A DNA stretch of 64,000 bases from Desulfovibrio sp. MES5 (GCF_002237645.1 NZ_MJUZ01000022.1:62001-126000); one strand, 5' to 3'. Shown: positions 1 to 9,176, counted from the first letter of the stretch. A program made the numbers and translations. Notes: generated by a model not told the origin, from the sequence alone.

Positions 1-96
1 GTGGTGGCCCGCACGCCCAAAGAAGATATGGAATTCACCGACAACAGCACGTCAGCAGAGGCAAACTGGCCAAAAAGTCACAGGTCTGCCACATGA
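1..96 (+). CDS. C-terminal tail of an upstream gene (partial)
   Basis: The first frame is open from the window edge to a TGA at 94-96 and would encode a hydrophilic tail starting VVARTPKEDMEF. The TGA overlaps an ATG at 93 in an ATGA arrangement, as is common between genes of one operon. Too little is present to name a family. If the next gene is a nickel-transport component, this could be the end of another transport subunit, but that is inference. Confidence 0.3.
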   Translation: MVARTPKEDMEFTDNSTSAEANWPKSHRSAT

Positions 97-200
97 CAAT
101 GCGAAAACGTTCTGCTATGTTCTCGCAAACGGGACGATCCGCCCCTGGCTCCGGCATATCCGGGGCTGCAGGGCTCACATCCGGCATTGCAGGAGCCTTC

Positions 201-1349
201 ATGCCGCGCTTTTCTTTTTCATCCAGCCTGCCCCACACGGTGGGCGCCATTTTGTCCGCTGCCCTGTGGGCTGTTGTGTGCTGCGCCTTTACTGCTGTCT
301 CAGCCAACGCCCAGGTAACCTTGCTGGTGCCGAGTCAGCCCAGCATCGAGGCTCCGGCCAAAACCGACAAGGCAGACCCATCCGCCAAGCGCGACGACAA
401 AAAGCAGGAAAGCAAGCAGCCTGCGCCCAAACCGGAAAAAAGCGCTGACACCGGCAAGACCGCTGCCAGCGCCCGCAAGCCGGAAGCAGCAAACGCGCCC
501 ACAGCCAAAGCCGCTCCCGGCGCTGAACAAGGGGCCGCAAAAGCGCCCGCGCCGCAGGGAACGCCGCCTCAGGCAACTCCCCCACAGGGAACGCCTCCGG
601 TTGCGGAGGCCCCCGCGCCGCCGCCACCCCCGGAGCTTCCCGCCATCGACGAACAGGTTGATGTGCTTATCACCATGATGCGCCCCTTCCAGTATCAGAG
701 CATCGTCATGGATATGCCGCAACTGTTTGCCGTGCTGCGCTATGACAACGCCAGCCCGGTCAAGGACGGCCTCATTCAGCCGGAACGCCGCGATCTTCTG
801 GGCGATGTGGAAGAAATAGGCTACCTTGACCAGAAAGCCTGGGGAGCCAACGTAGCGCTGACCATTCCGGGCCTTTACCAGTTCATCATTGAAGGCCGCC
901 CCTGGTGGGACGCCGCCCGTGGACAGTTTTTGCAGCACTACGTAAAAACCATGCTGCCAGTACACGGCGTTGAACGCGGGTGGGAGCAGCCCGTTGGTCA
1001 GGTGTTTGAAATCCAGGCCCTTACCCGCCCCTTCGGGCTCACCGCGCCGGCCCTCTTCACTGGCGTCGCCCTGCTGCACGGCAAAGCCCTGCCCAACGCC
1101 CCCGTGCGCATGGTTCGCATCAATACGGAAAAACGCCCCGTCCCCACGCCCTGGCATGAGGAGATGGAGGCGCGCACCGACAAGGCCGGTCAGTTCTCCT
1201 TTATTCTCAACCAGCCCGGCTGGTGGTGCTGTATGGCAATCGCGCCTGGTGACCCCCTCAAGGGGCCGGACGGTCAGCCCAAGCCCCTGAATCTGGGCGC
1301 GCTTTTCTGGCTGTATGTTGATGGCGCCGCCGATGCCCGCAAGCGCTGA
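201..1349 (+). CDS. Exported DUF4198-type protein, probable nickel/cobalt transport accessory component
   Basis: The protein has an N-terminal signal sequence (hydrophobic core VGAILSAALWAVVCCAF, likely cut after SANAQ), an Ala/Pro/Lys-rich linker of about 110 residues, and a C-terminal all-beta domain of about 230 residues that resembles DUF4198. That domain contains VTLxVP-like strands and the pair GQFSFILNQPGWW. DUF4198 proteins occur as periplasmic or membrane-anchored components beside nickel ECF/ABC transporters (NikK type) in Desulfovibrio. I chose the ATG at 201 because AGGAG lies at 191-195 and because it puts the signal peptide at the N-terminus. An in-frame ATG at 93 overlaps the upstream stop and would add 36 residues. 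The transport role is inferred from the family. Confidence 0.7.
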   Translation: MPRFSFSSSLPHTVGAILSAALWAVVCCAFTAVSANAQVTLLVPSQPSIEAPAKTDKADPSAKRDDKKQESKQPAPKPEKSADTGKTAASARKPEAANAPTAKAAPGAEQGAAKAPAPQGTPPQATPPQGTPPVAEAPAPPPPPELPAIDEQVDVLITMMRPFQYQSIVMDMPQLFAVLRYDNASPVKDGLIQPERRDLLGDVEEIGYLDQKAWGANVALTIPGLYQFIIEGRPWWDAARGQFLQHYVKTMLPVHGVERGWEQPVGQVFEIQALTRPFGLTAPALFTGVALLHGKALPNAPVRMVRINTEKRPVPTPWHEEMEARTDKAGQFSFILNQPGWWCCMAIAPGDPLKGPDGQPKPLNLGALFWLYVDGAADARKR

Positions 1350-1610
1350 TTCAGGGCGGGACGTAACGGCGGCATGACGGTTGGGCGCAGTATGCCAGCG
1401 CCATGGCACATAGAATAAAAAACCGTCAGGGCAACTTCAAAAATAAAATTGTACTGGCCAGCCATAAAAATATTTTTGACGTTTCACTGCAGGGCCGGGC
1501 GAAAATCCGGCCCTTGCCTTTTCTGTCACAATGTTTATGGTAAGTAAGGCTAAACAGAAGGTGCGACTATCGCACCCTGCAACCCAACAACCCCCTCCCG
1601 GGAGCTGTTC

Positions 1611-2543
1611 ATGAAATTAAGTGCCTTTCTGACCATTGTCCTCTTTCTTTGCTGTTCCATCATGCTTGCCGTGCCCGACGCTACTGAAGCCGCCCGCCTG
1701 GGTGGCGGCAGTTCCTTTGGCAGCAAGCCCTTTATGAGCACCCCTGCGCCAAGACCCACCATGCGCCAGGACGCCACGCAAGCGCCACGGCAGTCCATGA
1801 ACCAACCCCAGGCTGCGCCTCAGGCTTCCCGACCCGGCATGTTCGGCGGTATGGGCGGTCTTTTCGGCGGCCTTCTGGCCGGCACCCTGCTTGGCTCGCT
1901 GCTGGGCGGTCACGGTTTTGCTGGCGGCGGCTTTATGGATATCATCATCATTGGCCTCCTGGTCTTTTTTGGGCTCAAGCTCTTTGCCCGGTTTCGCGGT
2001 CAGCAGGCTCCTGCTGGCGCGGGAGCACGGAGCGGGCAAGGCGAACAGGACGGCGCGTATGACGACCGCCAGGGCATGCGGCGCGAATCTACGGGCAGCA
2101 ACGGATGGGATGTGCTGCGCGGCGACGGGTCTGGCTCGTCATCGCAGGCAGCCGCTGGTCCCAATATCCCCATGCCCGAGGGATTTGACGCTGAAGAATT
2201 TCTGCGCGGGGCCAAGATGGCATACACCCGGCTGCAAAAAGCCTGGGACAAGCGCGACATGGACGACATCGCCCAGTTCACCAGTTCTGCCGTGCAGCAC
2301 GCCGTGCGTGAACAGATGGAAGCCGACCCCAAACCCGGCAATACTGAACTCCTTCTGGTCAATGCCCAGCTGCTTGGTGTGGAAAATGAAGGCAATGAGC
2401 AGTACGCCCAGGTCTTCTTTGATGTGCTGATGCGCGAAAGTCCCGACCAGCAGGCTCCGTCCACCGTGCGCGAAGTATGGCATTTCATGCGTCCTGTGCA
2501 GGGCGGCAGCTGGAAGCTGGACGGCATCCAGCAGGTAGAGTAA
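1611..2543 (+). CDS. Tim44-like domain membrane protein
   Basis: A signal sequence or N-terminal anchor (FLTIVLFLCCSIMLAV) is followed by a low-complexity Gly/Pro/Met region, a Gly-rich hydrophobic stretch with a second membrane segment (MDIIIIGLLVFFGLKLF, about residues 105-121), and a C-terminal Tim44-like domain of about 120 residues (FLRGAKMAYTRLQKAWDKRD onward). Bacterial Tim44-domain proteins are usually of unknown role at the cytoplasmic membrane. The start has GGGAG six bases upstream. A clear intrinsic terminator follows the gene, so it is probably monocistronic. No catalytic motif is visible. Confidence 0.8.
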   Translation: MKLSAFLTIVLFLCCSIMLAVPDATEAARLGGGSSFGSKPFMSTPAPRPTMRQDATQAPRQSMNQPQAAPQASRPGMFGGMGGLFGGLLAGTLLGSLLGGHGFAGGGFMDIIIIGLLVFFGLKLFARFRGQQAPAGAGARSGQGEQDGAYDDRQGMRRESTGSNGWDVLRGDGSGSSSQAAAGPNIPMPEGFDAEEFLRGAKMAYTRLQKAWDKRDMDDIAQFTSSAVQHAVREQMEADPKPGNTELLLVNAQLLGVENEGNEQYAQVFFDVLMRESPDQQAPSTVREVWHFMRPVQGGSWKLDGIQQVE

Positions 2544-2586
2544 CATAGGCCTTCCGCAATGGCGGAAATGCTCCAGCATACAATAT

Positions 2587-2617
2587 GCCGGAAGCCTTTG
2601 GCTTCCGGCTTGTTTTT
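2587..2617 (+). terminator. Intrinsic terminator after the Tim44-like gene
   Basis: A perfect 10-base stem GCCGGAAGCC / GGCTTCCGGC with a TTT loop is followed by TTGTTTTT. It lies 43 bases after the stop codon and just before the ribosome binding site of the next gene. Confidence 0.85.
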
Positions 2618-2635
2618 GGCAACCTTGGAGAATAT

Positions 2636-3031
2636 ATGAGAAATTATGTCGAAAAACACGACAAACTGCTACGACACCTGCAAATGACCATTGAAACCGC
2701 CACTCCTGATTTTGCCAGAGTGACGATGCCCCTTACCGAAAACCACAAGAACGGCATGGGCTGCGCCCACGGCGGAGCCATCTTTTCGCTGGCTGACGTG
2801 GCTTTTGGGGCTGCGGCCAACGCAGGCAAGGATATGGGAGTGGTGAGCCTTTCGACCACCATCGAATTTCTGCGTCCCGGCAAATGCGGTCCTCTGGCTG
2901 CTGAATCCTATGTGGTACGTAAGGGTCAGCACATACAGAGCTATACCGTGAAGGTTTTTGACGGCAATGGGGAGCTTATCGCCCAGTGCATGGCTTCCGG
3001 ATACCAGACAGACATTTTGCTGCCAACCTAG
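2636..3031 (+). CDS. PaaI-family hotdog-fold thioesterase
   Basis: A 131-residue single-domain hotdog protein. The signature region NGMGCAHGGAIFSLADVAFG matches the PaaI/YbgC-like acyl-CoA thioesterase group, in which the HGG motif and the following Asp form the active site at the dimer interface. The C-terminal strands (YTVKVFDGNGELIAQC) are also typical. It probably hydrolyses an acyl- or aryl-CoA thioester in the cytoplasm; the substrate cannot be read from the sequence. I chose the ATG at 2636 because GGAG lies five bases upstream; a longer frame would run into the preceding terminator. Confidence 0.85.
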   Translation: MRNYVEKHDKLLRHLQMTIETATPDFARVTMPLTENHKNGMGCAHGGAIFSLADVAFGAAANAGKDMGVVSLSTTIEFLRPGKCGPLAAESYVVRKGQHIQSYTVKVFDGNGELIAQCMASGYQTDILLPT

Positions 3032-3055
3032 ATTACACAGCGACAACACGCTTTT

Positions 3056-3098
3056 CAGCCCGGCGGCCTTCAAGGTTTTGCCGGGCTGCTTCCTTTTT
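3056..3098 (+). terminator. Intrinsic terminator after the thioesterase gene
   Basis: A 9-base stem CAGCCCGGC (3056-3064) / GCCGGGCTG (3080-3088) is followed by CTTCCTTTTT, starting 24 bases after the stop codon. Confidence 0.75.
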
Positions 3099-3165
3099 AT
3101 GCCCCCGGACTTATATTCACCATACGGGCTGCCGACAACTCGGCCAAAAAAACAGGGAGGACGCC

Positions 3166-3432
3166 ATGGCAAGCGGTTGGGCCGGAGACGGCGCAGTACA
3201 GGACCAGATTCAGGATTCCATCAATGACGAAGTCGCCCGCGCGCGGCGCAACCTCCCCAGCGGCGAAAGCCTGAGTCATTGCGAAGAGTGCGGGGAGCCT
3301 ATCCCGCAGGCCCGGCGTGAGGCCCTGCCGGGCGTGCGCCTGTGCGTCGCCTGCCAGCAGGAGGCGGACAAGGAACAGCAGGCGGTTTCTCTCTACAACC
3401 GGCGCGGCAGCAAGGACAGTCAGTTGCGGTAG
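3166..3432 (+). CDS. Small DksA/TraR-type C4 zinc-finger protein
   Basis: An 88-residue protein with a C4 zinc finger (CEECGEPIPQARREALPG followed by VRLCVACQ), the hallmark of the DksA/TraR C-terminal domain. It lacks the long coiled coil of full-length DksA and is closest to the small YbiI-like group. Such proteins may bind RNA polymerase in the secondary channel, but the role of this short form is unknown. The start has GGGAGG five bases upstream. The gene stands alone after a terminator. Confidence 0.8.
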   Translation: MASGWAGDGAVQDQIQDSINDEVARARRNLPSGESLSHCEECGEPIPQARREALPGVRLCVACQQEADKEQQAVSLYNRRGSKDSQLR

Positions 3433-3816
3433 CGCATGCCGCTGGCCCCGGCCCGATAAACGTTGTTTCGCGCTTTTTTCATGCTCTCAATTGCGTCCGG
3501 CCAGATATGTCACGGGATCACAGAAGATTCTGTTGCGCGCGTAGGGAGCTGGCGGCGCGCCTGCAGGCCCGTGCAGCCGCCAGAACAGATATCCCTGAAA
3601 GACATTCTCAGAGCCTACGGAACGCCCGTTACGGCGCGTAACAGTACCCCATAAACCGCGATTGCGCCTTTGCGCGTTCGCCTGCCCCCACAGATCCCAG
3701 AACACATTCAAAATGAACTTTCCCCTGCCCGCCACTTCTGGCGGCACAGCCTGCTGCGTTTCCGTGCAGCATGAACTGGCTCCAGAACGCTGACAGTCGC
3801 CCGCCTTTAAGGTACC
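3433..3816. other. Intergenic region without a recognisable gene
   Basis: These 384 bases hold no convincing coding region: short frames lack a good ribosome binding site and show no known motif. The folC promoter is presumably here, but I see no strong -35/-10 pair. Confidence 0.5.
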
Positions 3817-5190
3817 GTGCTGCGCATGAGACAGCACTTCAGTGATTTCAGCCAAATTGAACAGCATCTGGACAGTCTTGGGCTTTTTCATATGGACATG
3901 GGCCTGGACCGCATGCGGCGCGCCCTGTCAGCCCTGGGCCTTGCCCGGCCCCCCTTTGTGACTGTGCAGGTACTCGGCACCAACGGCAAAGGGTCCACCG
4001 CCTCCTTTCTTTCTTCCCTGTGCGCTGCCCACGGCCTGCGCACGGGCCTGTACACCTCCCCGCACTTTGTCAGCCCGACGGAGCGCATCCGCATTGACGG
4101 CAGGCCCTGGCCGCAGGAATTATGGGCCAGCCAGGCCAATAAGGTCATGGATGCCGCCCCGGAACTGACGTACTTTGAATTCATTACCGTGCTCGCCTTG
4201 CTGGCCTTTGCGGAAGAGCGGGTAGATGTGGCCATTCTCGAAGCAGGGCTCGGCGGCAGCCACGACGCCACCACAGCCGTCAGCGCCGACGCGCTCTGCT
4301 TTACCCCCATAGCAATGGACCACAAGGACGTGCTTGGCGGGAGCCTTGCGGCTATCGCCACGGACAAGGCCGGGGCCATCCGTTCGGCGGCTCCCGTATG
4401 CTCGACCTTTCAGTTCCCTCAGGCTGCGCAGGCCATTGAAGCCGCCGCGCTCGGCCACAAGGCTCCGCTGATCTGGGCTGGCGCGGCCGACGCATCACTG
4501 AAACTGGGCCTCCCCGGGCCGCATCAAAAAAACAACGCCGGCCTCGCGCTGACCGCGTGGCAGCTGCTGGCCCCCAAGCTGGGCAAAGACCCGCAGGATG
4601 CTCAGGCGCAAAAGCGCGGCCTTGCCCAGGCCTTTATTCCCGGCCGCCTGCAGTATGTGCCCGGCACGAACGCCATGCCGCCTCTTCTGCTGGACGGCGC
4701 GCACAACCCACACGGCATGGCCGCGCTCATAGCGGCCCTGCGGCAGGCGGACACACAACCCGCCGCCATTGTGTTTTCCTGCCTGGGCGACAAGGACTGG
4801 CAGACAGCGGCGGCCATGCTGAAAAAGCAGACAGGCGACGCCCCCATCTTCGTGCCCCCGCTGGACAACCCCAGAGCGGCCAACGTGCAAGACGTGGCGC
4901 GCTTTTTCAACGCCACGCCTCCGGCAACCGCCCAGGCCATGCCCGACGCTCGGGGCGGCCCGGTCAGCGGGTCCGCCGATGTCCCGCCGCTGGCGCAGGC
5001 CCTGGCCCATGCCGCAGCAGCGGCGCGGTCCTGCCCGGGCTGCTCGGGCCGCCCGGTGCTGGTCACAGGCTCGCTCTATCTGCTGGCAGAATTTTTCAGC
5101 CTCCACCCCGCTTGCCTTTCGCCTCAGGACGCAGATTGCCAGAACGCCAATCACCAGGACGCAACTCAAGGGAGAAAAGCCCATGAATAA
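3817..5190 (+). CDS. folC: Bifunctional folylpolyglutamate synthase/dihydrofolate synthase
   Basis: Mur-ligase-family enzyme that adds glutamate to folates (and to dihydropteroate) using ATP in the cytoplasm. The P-loop VLGTNGKGSTASF is near residues 50-62, followed by the family motif YTSPHFVSPTERIRIDG. Further motifs are the Mg/ATP region EAGLGGSHDATTAV and LLDGAHNPHGM. At 457 residues the length is normal for FolC, with an Ala/Pro-rich low-complexity stretch near residues 370-410. The start is GTG 3817 or ATG 3826; the Shine-Dalgarno AAGG at 3809-3812 sits awkwardly for both. The stop overlaps the start of selA by eight bases, so the two are probably co-transcribed. Confidence 0.93.
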   Translation: MLRMRQHFSDFSQIEQHLDSLGLFHMDMGLDRMRRALSALGLARPPFVTVQVLGTNGKGSTASFLSSLCAAHGLRTGLYTSPHFVSPTERIRIDGRPWPQELWASQANKVMDAAPELTYFEFITVLALLAFAEERVDVAILEAGLGGSHDATTAVSADALCFTPIAMDHKDVLGGSLAAIATDKAGAIRSAAPVCSTFQFPQAAQAIEAAALGHKAPLIWAGAADASLKLGLPGPHQKNNAGLALTAWQLLAPKLGKDPQDAQAQKRGLAQAFIPGRLQYVPGTNAMPPLLLDGAHNPHGMAALIAALRQADTQPAAIVFSCLGDKDWQTAAAMLKKQTGDAPIFVPPLDNPRAANVQDVARFFNATPPATAQAMPDARGGPVSGSADVPPLAQALAHAAAAARSCPGCSGRPVLVTGSLYLLAEFFSLHPACLSPQDADCQNANHQDATQGRKAHE

Positions 5191-6613
5191 ACTCTTTCGC
5201 GCCATCCCTGCCATGGACCTTTGCCTTGCGGCCCTTCATGAGGCCGACCCTCATATGGCCGATGCCCCGCGTCCCCTTGTGCGAGACCTGGTGACAGCAT
5301 ACTGGGACCAGCAGCGGCAGGCCATCCGGGAAGGCCGATACAGTTCCGCCGATGAGCTGGAGCTTGAAGCACGTCTGCAAGACCTTGCGGCCTTTGTACG
5401 GGCGGGCCTGCGCAGCCGCTTCAGCGCGGCGCTCAACGCCACCGGGGTAGTGGTTCATACCAATATGGGCCGCTCGGTGCTGGCAAAAGAAGCGCGGGAG
5501 GCGGTCATTACCGCCGCCACAGGCTACTGCAACCTTGAACTGAACATGGCCACCGGCGGGCGCGGCAGCCGCCACGCCTTGGTGGAAGACCTGCTCTGCC
5601 GTCTCACAGGGGCCGAAGCCGCCCTTGTGGTCAACAATAATGCCGCCGCCGTGCTGCTTGTGCTGGATACCTTTTGCAAGGGCGGCGAAGTGGTGGTCTC
5701 GCGCGGCGAACTGGTGGAAATCGGCGGCAGTTTCCGCATTCCTGAAGTTATGGAAAAAAGCGGCGCGACGCTACGCGAAGTGGGAGCCACCAACCGTACC
5801 CATCTGCGCGACTACAAGGCTGCCATCAATGAAAACACCCGCGCCCTCATGCGCGTGCACACGTCAAACTACCGCATTGTCGGCTTCCACTCCGCCGTGT
5901 CCTTGCCGGAACTGGCAGAGCTGGCAAAGGAGCATGCCCTGCCGCTTATTGAAGACCTGGGCAGCGGCAGCCTGACGGACTTTTCGGCCATTGGCCTGCC
6001 CAATGAACCCACGGTTCCCTCAGTGCTCGCCCAGGGCGCGGATATTGCCACATTTTCCGGCGACAAGGTGCTGGGCGGCCCGCAGGCCGGCATCATCACG
6101 GGCCGCAAAAGCATGGTGGACAAGCTCAAAAGCAATCCGCTCACCCGCGCCCTGCGCTGCGACAAGCTTTGCCTCGCCGCCCTTGAAGCCACCCTGCGCC
6201 TTTATCTTGACCCGGAAAAAGCCCGGCAAAGCGTGCCCACCCTGCGCATGATCTGCCGCACGGCCGACGAACTCCACAAGGACGCCCGCTCCCTGGCCAC
6301 CGCCCTGCGCAGGGGCCTTAACTCCAACCCGCAAACGTCCTGCCACATAAGCCTGCAGCCCGATGTTTCCCGCGTGGGCGGCGGGGCCTTCCCCCAGTCC
6401 GACCTGCCCACCACCCTGGTGTGCCTCAAGCCTGCCGCGTGCAGTCCCACGGCGCTCAAAGCCGCCCTGCTGCGCACTGAACCACCCCTCATAGGACGGC
6501 TGGAAGACGACAGCTTCTGCCTTGACCCCCGCACCCTGGACCCTGCCGACAGGCCCGTACTGCTGCGCGTATTGCGCGAGGCACTGGCCCTTGCCGCCAC
6601 TGGTCTTATATAG
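5183..6613 (+). CDS. selA: L-seryl-tRNA(Sec) selenium transferase
   Basis: PLP-dependent enzyme that converts Ser-tRNA(Sec) to Sec-tRNA(Sec) using selenophosphate. At 476 residues the length is normal. The N-terminal region (LFRAIPAMDLCL) is followed by the family motif NATGVVVHTNMGRSVL, and the PLP-binding lysine lies in FSGDKVLGGPQAG near residue 295. The ATG at 5183 has AAGGGAG upstream and overlaps the end of folC. Its presence implies that the organism makes selenoproteins, consistent with formate dehydrogenases and hydrogenases of sulfate reducers; no selB or selC is in this window. Confidence 0.96.
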   Translation: MNKLFRAIPAMDLCLAALHEADPHMADAPRPLVRDLVTAYWDQQRQAIREGRYSSADELELEARLQDLAAFVRAGLRSRFSAALNATGVVVHTNMGRSVLAKEAREAVITAATGYCNLELNMATGGRGSRHALVEDLLCRLTGAEAALVVNNNAAAVLLVLDTFCKGGEVVVSRGELVEIGGSFRIPEVMEKSGATLREVGATNRTHLRDYKAAINENTRALMRVHTSNYRIVGFHSAVSLPELAELAKEHALPLIEDLGSGSLTDFSAIGLPNEPTVPSVLAQGADIATFSGDKVLGGPQAGIITGRKSMVDKLKSNPLTRALRCDKLCLAALEATLRLYLDPEKARQSVPTLRMICRTADELHKDARSLATALRRGLNSNPQTSCHISLQPDVSRVGGGAFPQSDLPTTLVCLKPAACSPTALKAALLRTEPPLIGRLEDDSFCLDPRTLDPADRPVLLRVLREALALAATGLI

Positions 6614-6659
6614 GTATCAAGATTGATCGCCGCTCAGCGCGGCCATAAAGGAAAACACC

Positions 6660-8042
6660 ATGGAAAAAACGCTGACCTACAAGCCCAGAAACGCCTGGGA
6701 AGACGCGGACGCCAAGACACGCAAGCAGATGGAATCTCTGGCTCTTCGTTATATGGACTTTATCACGCGCTGCAAAACCGAGCGCGAAACAGTGGAGTAC
6801 GTGCGCGAACGCCTGGCCGCCCAGGGCTATAGCGAAGATTTCAGCGGCGACCGCGTCATGCGGCCCATGCGCGGCAAAGCCATTTTTGCCGCCCGTCACG
6901 GCACGCTGCCTCTCGATCAGGGGCTTGCCCTTGTGGCAGCCCACGCCGACACTCCGCGCCTTGACTTCAAGCAGCGCCCTCTTATCGAACAACCCGGCGT
7001 AGCCCAGGCCAAAACCCACTATTATGGCGGCATACGCAAATACCAGTGGCTGGCGCGCCCTCTGGCGCTGCACGGCGTGGTCATACGCGCTGACGGTTCA
7101 ACGCTTGAGGTCACCATTGGCGAAAAGCCCGGCGAGCCTGTTTTCTGCATTGCGGACCTTCTGCCCCATCTGGCGCAAAAACAGGTAACGCAGACCGTCA
7201 GCGACGCCTTTGAGGGCGAAAAGCTCAACATCATACTGGGCCACAGCCCCAAGGCCGCCAAGGGCAAAAAAGACGACGCGCCCAAGGAACCCATCAAGGC
7301 CCAACTACTTGAAATCCTTAATAAAAAATATGGCATTACGGAAGAAGACCTTATTACTGCCGAGCTTCAGGCAGTGCCCGCCGGGCCCGCGCGGTTTGTG
7401 GGTTTTGACAAGGCTCTGGTGGGCGGCTACGGGCAGGACGACCGCATCTGCGTGTTCGCGGCCCTTGAAGCTCTGCTGGAAGCCGAGGCCACTGGGCGCA
7501 GCATGGCGGTGATCTTTTGGGACAAGGAAGAAATCGGTTCCGACGGCGCAACCGGCGCGGCCTCGCGTTTTCTGCAATACTGCATTGAAGACCTGAGCCA
7601 GGCGTGGGCTCCGGGCCTGTCCGCATCGCGCGTTTTTATGGAAACCCGCGCCCTTTCCGCCGACGTTCAGGCCGCTCTGGACCCTGATTTTCAGGAAGTG
7701 CACGAAAAGCAGAACGCCGCCCAGTTGGGCTACGGCCCCTGCTTCTCCAAATTCACGGGCTCGCGCGGCAAATACGGCGCCAGTGAGGCCGATGCCGAAT
7801 TTTTCGGCGCGCTGCGCAACCTATTCAACAGCAAGAATATTCCCTGGCAGGCGGCGGAACTGGGCCGCGTGGACCACGGCGGCGGCGGCACGGTGGCGCT
7901 CTTTCTGGCGGCCTATGGCATGCACGTCATTGACCTTGGCCCGGCCGTGCTTTCCATGCACAGCCCCTTTGAACTGGCAAGCTGCGCGGACCTGCACACC
8001 ACGGTTCAGGCGTACCGGGCTTTTCTTGAGTCAAGCATCTAA
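6660..8042 (+). CDS. M18-family zinc aminopeptidase
   Basis: A 460-residue cytosolic metallopeptidase of the M18 (aminopeptidase I/aspartyl aminopeptidase) family. Visible motifs are AHADTPRLDFK (first zinc ligand), VGGYGQDDRICVFA (bridging Asp), DKEEIGSDGATGA (catalytic Glu and zinc Glu) and MHSPFELASCADL (C-terminal His ligand). The specificity is not clear; the family includes general and acidic-residue aminopeptidases that form dodecamers. The start has AAGGAAA eight bases upstream. The gene is 46 bases behind selA on the same strand. Confidence 0.92.
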   Translation: MEKTLTYKPRNAWEDADAKTRKQMESLALRYMDFITRCKTERETVEYVRERLAAQGYSEDFSGDRVMRPMRGKAIFAARHGTLPLDQGLALVAAHADTPRLDFKQRPLIEQPGVAQAKTHYYGGIRKYQWLARPLALHGVVIRADGSTLEVTIGEKPGEPVFCIADLLPHLAQKQVTQTVSDAFEGEKLNIILGHSPKAAKGKKDDAPKEPIKAQLLEILNKKYGITEEDLITAELQAVPAGPARFVGFDKALVGGYGQDDRICVFAALEALLEAEATGRSMAVIFWDKEEIGSDGATGAASRFLQYCIEDLSQAWAPGLSASRVFMETRALSADVQAALDPDFQEVHEKQNAAQLGYGPCFSKFTGSRGKYGASEADAEFFGALRNLFNSKNIPWQAAELGRVDHGGGGTVALFLAAYGMHVIDLGPAVLSMHSPFELASCADLHTTVQAYRAFLESSI

Positions 8043-8162
8043 CTGACCTGGGCGGTTTATCGGAGCAGACAGGCTTTGAGATGGTGTGATGCCTGAAAGG
8101 CTCTGTCTCTGCCCCCGCTTCCGAACAGAAAAATCTTTGTAGTATTGCATTATACTATAAAG

Positions 8163-8222
8163 GTTTTAGGGGGTGGGGGCGTGGGGGAGGAGACCCTTTT
8201 GCAAAAGGGCCCCTCCCCCGCA
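8163..8222 (-). repeat. Family A palindromic repeat, reverse copy
   Basis: A GC-rich element whose core (GGGGGAGGAGACCC, TTTTGCAAAAG, then GGCCCCTCCCCC) is palindromic. In this orientation it is preceded by TTTTAGGGGGTGGGGGCGT, the complement of the tail seen in the other four copies (9112, 21719, 29079, 56356). It lies downstream of the aminopeptidase gene, opposite in orientation to the copy at 9112. Confidence 0.85.
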
Positions 8223-8337
8223 AAGTTTGCTCCTGCATTGCAGGGGCACGGACTTGCGCGGCTTCTTGTTTCCCCTCCCCCACAAAAATTACCCCTACCC
8301 TGCAGGGCTGACAGCGCCAGCCCCAAGCGGATACCCT

Positions 8338-9078
8338 ATGGATATCGACAGTCAGAAACTGGCCCTGCTCAACAGCGGACAGGCCGCCTCAAGCAATCTT
8401 GCTGAAGCCCTTGCCGTGGATTTTGCCGCTCTTATGGCCGCCGCCATTCCCGATGTGCCCGCCAGCGGCATTGACGCCCTGCGCCAAATGGCGGATCAGG
8501 GCGTTTCCAAGAAGATGCGTCTGGCCGGAAAACTGCTGTATGAAACCTTTGGGCCAGACGGTCTGGCCCCCTGCGCAACCCACCCTTCGGACACGGTGCG
8601 CGGCTGGGCCTGCTTTGCCCTCGCCCTCTGCCCGGCCCGGAATATTGAGGAAAGGCTCGAGGCCGTGCGGCCCCTTGCCGATGACGGGCACTTTGGCGTG
8701 CGCGAGTGGGTCTGGATGGCCGTACGACCCCACCTTGCCGAACACCTTGATGCGGCCATTCCCCACCTCGTGGGCTGGACGGCAGATGCCTCCGAGCGGG
8801 TGCGCCGATTCGCCAGCGAAAGCATACGCCCGCGCGGGGTCTGGTGCAGCCATATGGAACGGCTCAAACAGGACCCTGCCCTCGGCCTGCCGGTGCTGGA
8901 ACCGCTGCGGGCAGACCCGGCGGCCTACGTGCAGGACAGCGTGGGCAACTGGCTCAATGACGCGGCCAAGTCTCAGCCGCAGTGGGTGCAGGACGTCTGC
9001 GACCGCTGGCTGGCTGAAAGCCCCTGCAAGGCGACGGAGCGCATCTGCAAGCGTGCCCTGCGCAGCATCAAGAAATAA
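8338..9078 (+). CDS. HEAT-repeat protein of the DNA-alkylation-repeat (AlkD-like) family
   Basis: A 246-residue all-helical protein built of HEAT-like repeats. Stretches such as VREWVWMAVRPHL, VRRFASESIRPRGVW and SVGNWLNDAAKSQPQWV match the pattern of DNA alkylation repeat proteins, whose founding members AlkC and AlkD remove alkylated bases without base flipping. Whether this copy is a glycosylase cannot be settled by eye. I chose the ATG at 8338 since the longer frame reads through repeat DNA; the ribosome binding site is weak (GCGGA). The gene sits alone between two inverted copies of repeat family A. Confidence 0.7.
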   Translation: MDIDSQKLALLNSGQAASSNLAEALAVDFAALMAAAIPDVPASGIDALRQMADQGVSKKMRLAGKLLYETFGPDGLAPCATHPSDTVRGWACFALALCPARNIEERLEAVRPLADDGHFGVREWVWMAVRPHLAEHLDAAIPHLVGWTADASERVRRFASESIRPRGVWCSHMERLKQDPALGLPVLEPLRADPAAYVQDSVGNWLNDAAKSQPQWVQDVCDRWLAESPCKATERICKRALRSIKK

Positions 9079-9111
9079 TATGATCAGCGTGATGGCGCTT
9101 TGAAGAACGTT

Positions 9112-9176
9112 GTGGGGGAGGGGCCCTTTTGCAAAAGGGTCCCTCCCCCACGCCCCCACCCCCTAAAACTCTTATT
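9112..9176 (+). repeat. Family A palindromic repeat, forward copy
   Basis: Core GGGGGAGGGGCCCTTTTG / CAAAAGGGTCCCTCCCCC followed by ACGCCCCCACCCCCTAAAAC and TCTTATTTTTT. It is 33 bases downstream of the HEAT-repeat gene and could end its transcript. Confidence 0.85.

Noticed and set aside
300..1409. A 369-codon minus-strand frame opposite the DUF4198 gene
   Set aside because: The plus strand has a signal peptide, a domain and a ribosome binding site; the minus-strand frame has none.
8163..9176. Family A repeats as a CRISPR array
   Set aside because: The copies are single, far apart and palindromic over their whole length, without regular spacers; no cas genes are present.
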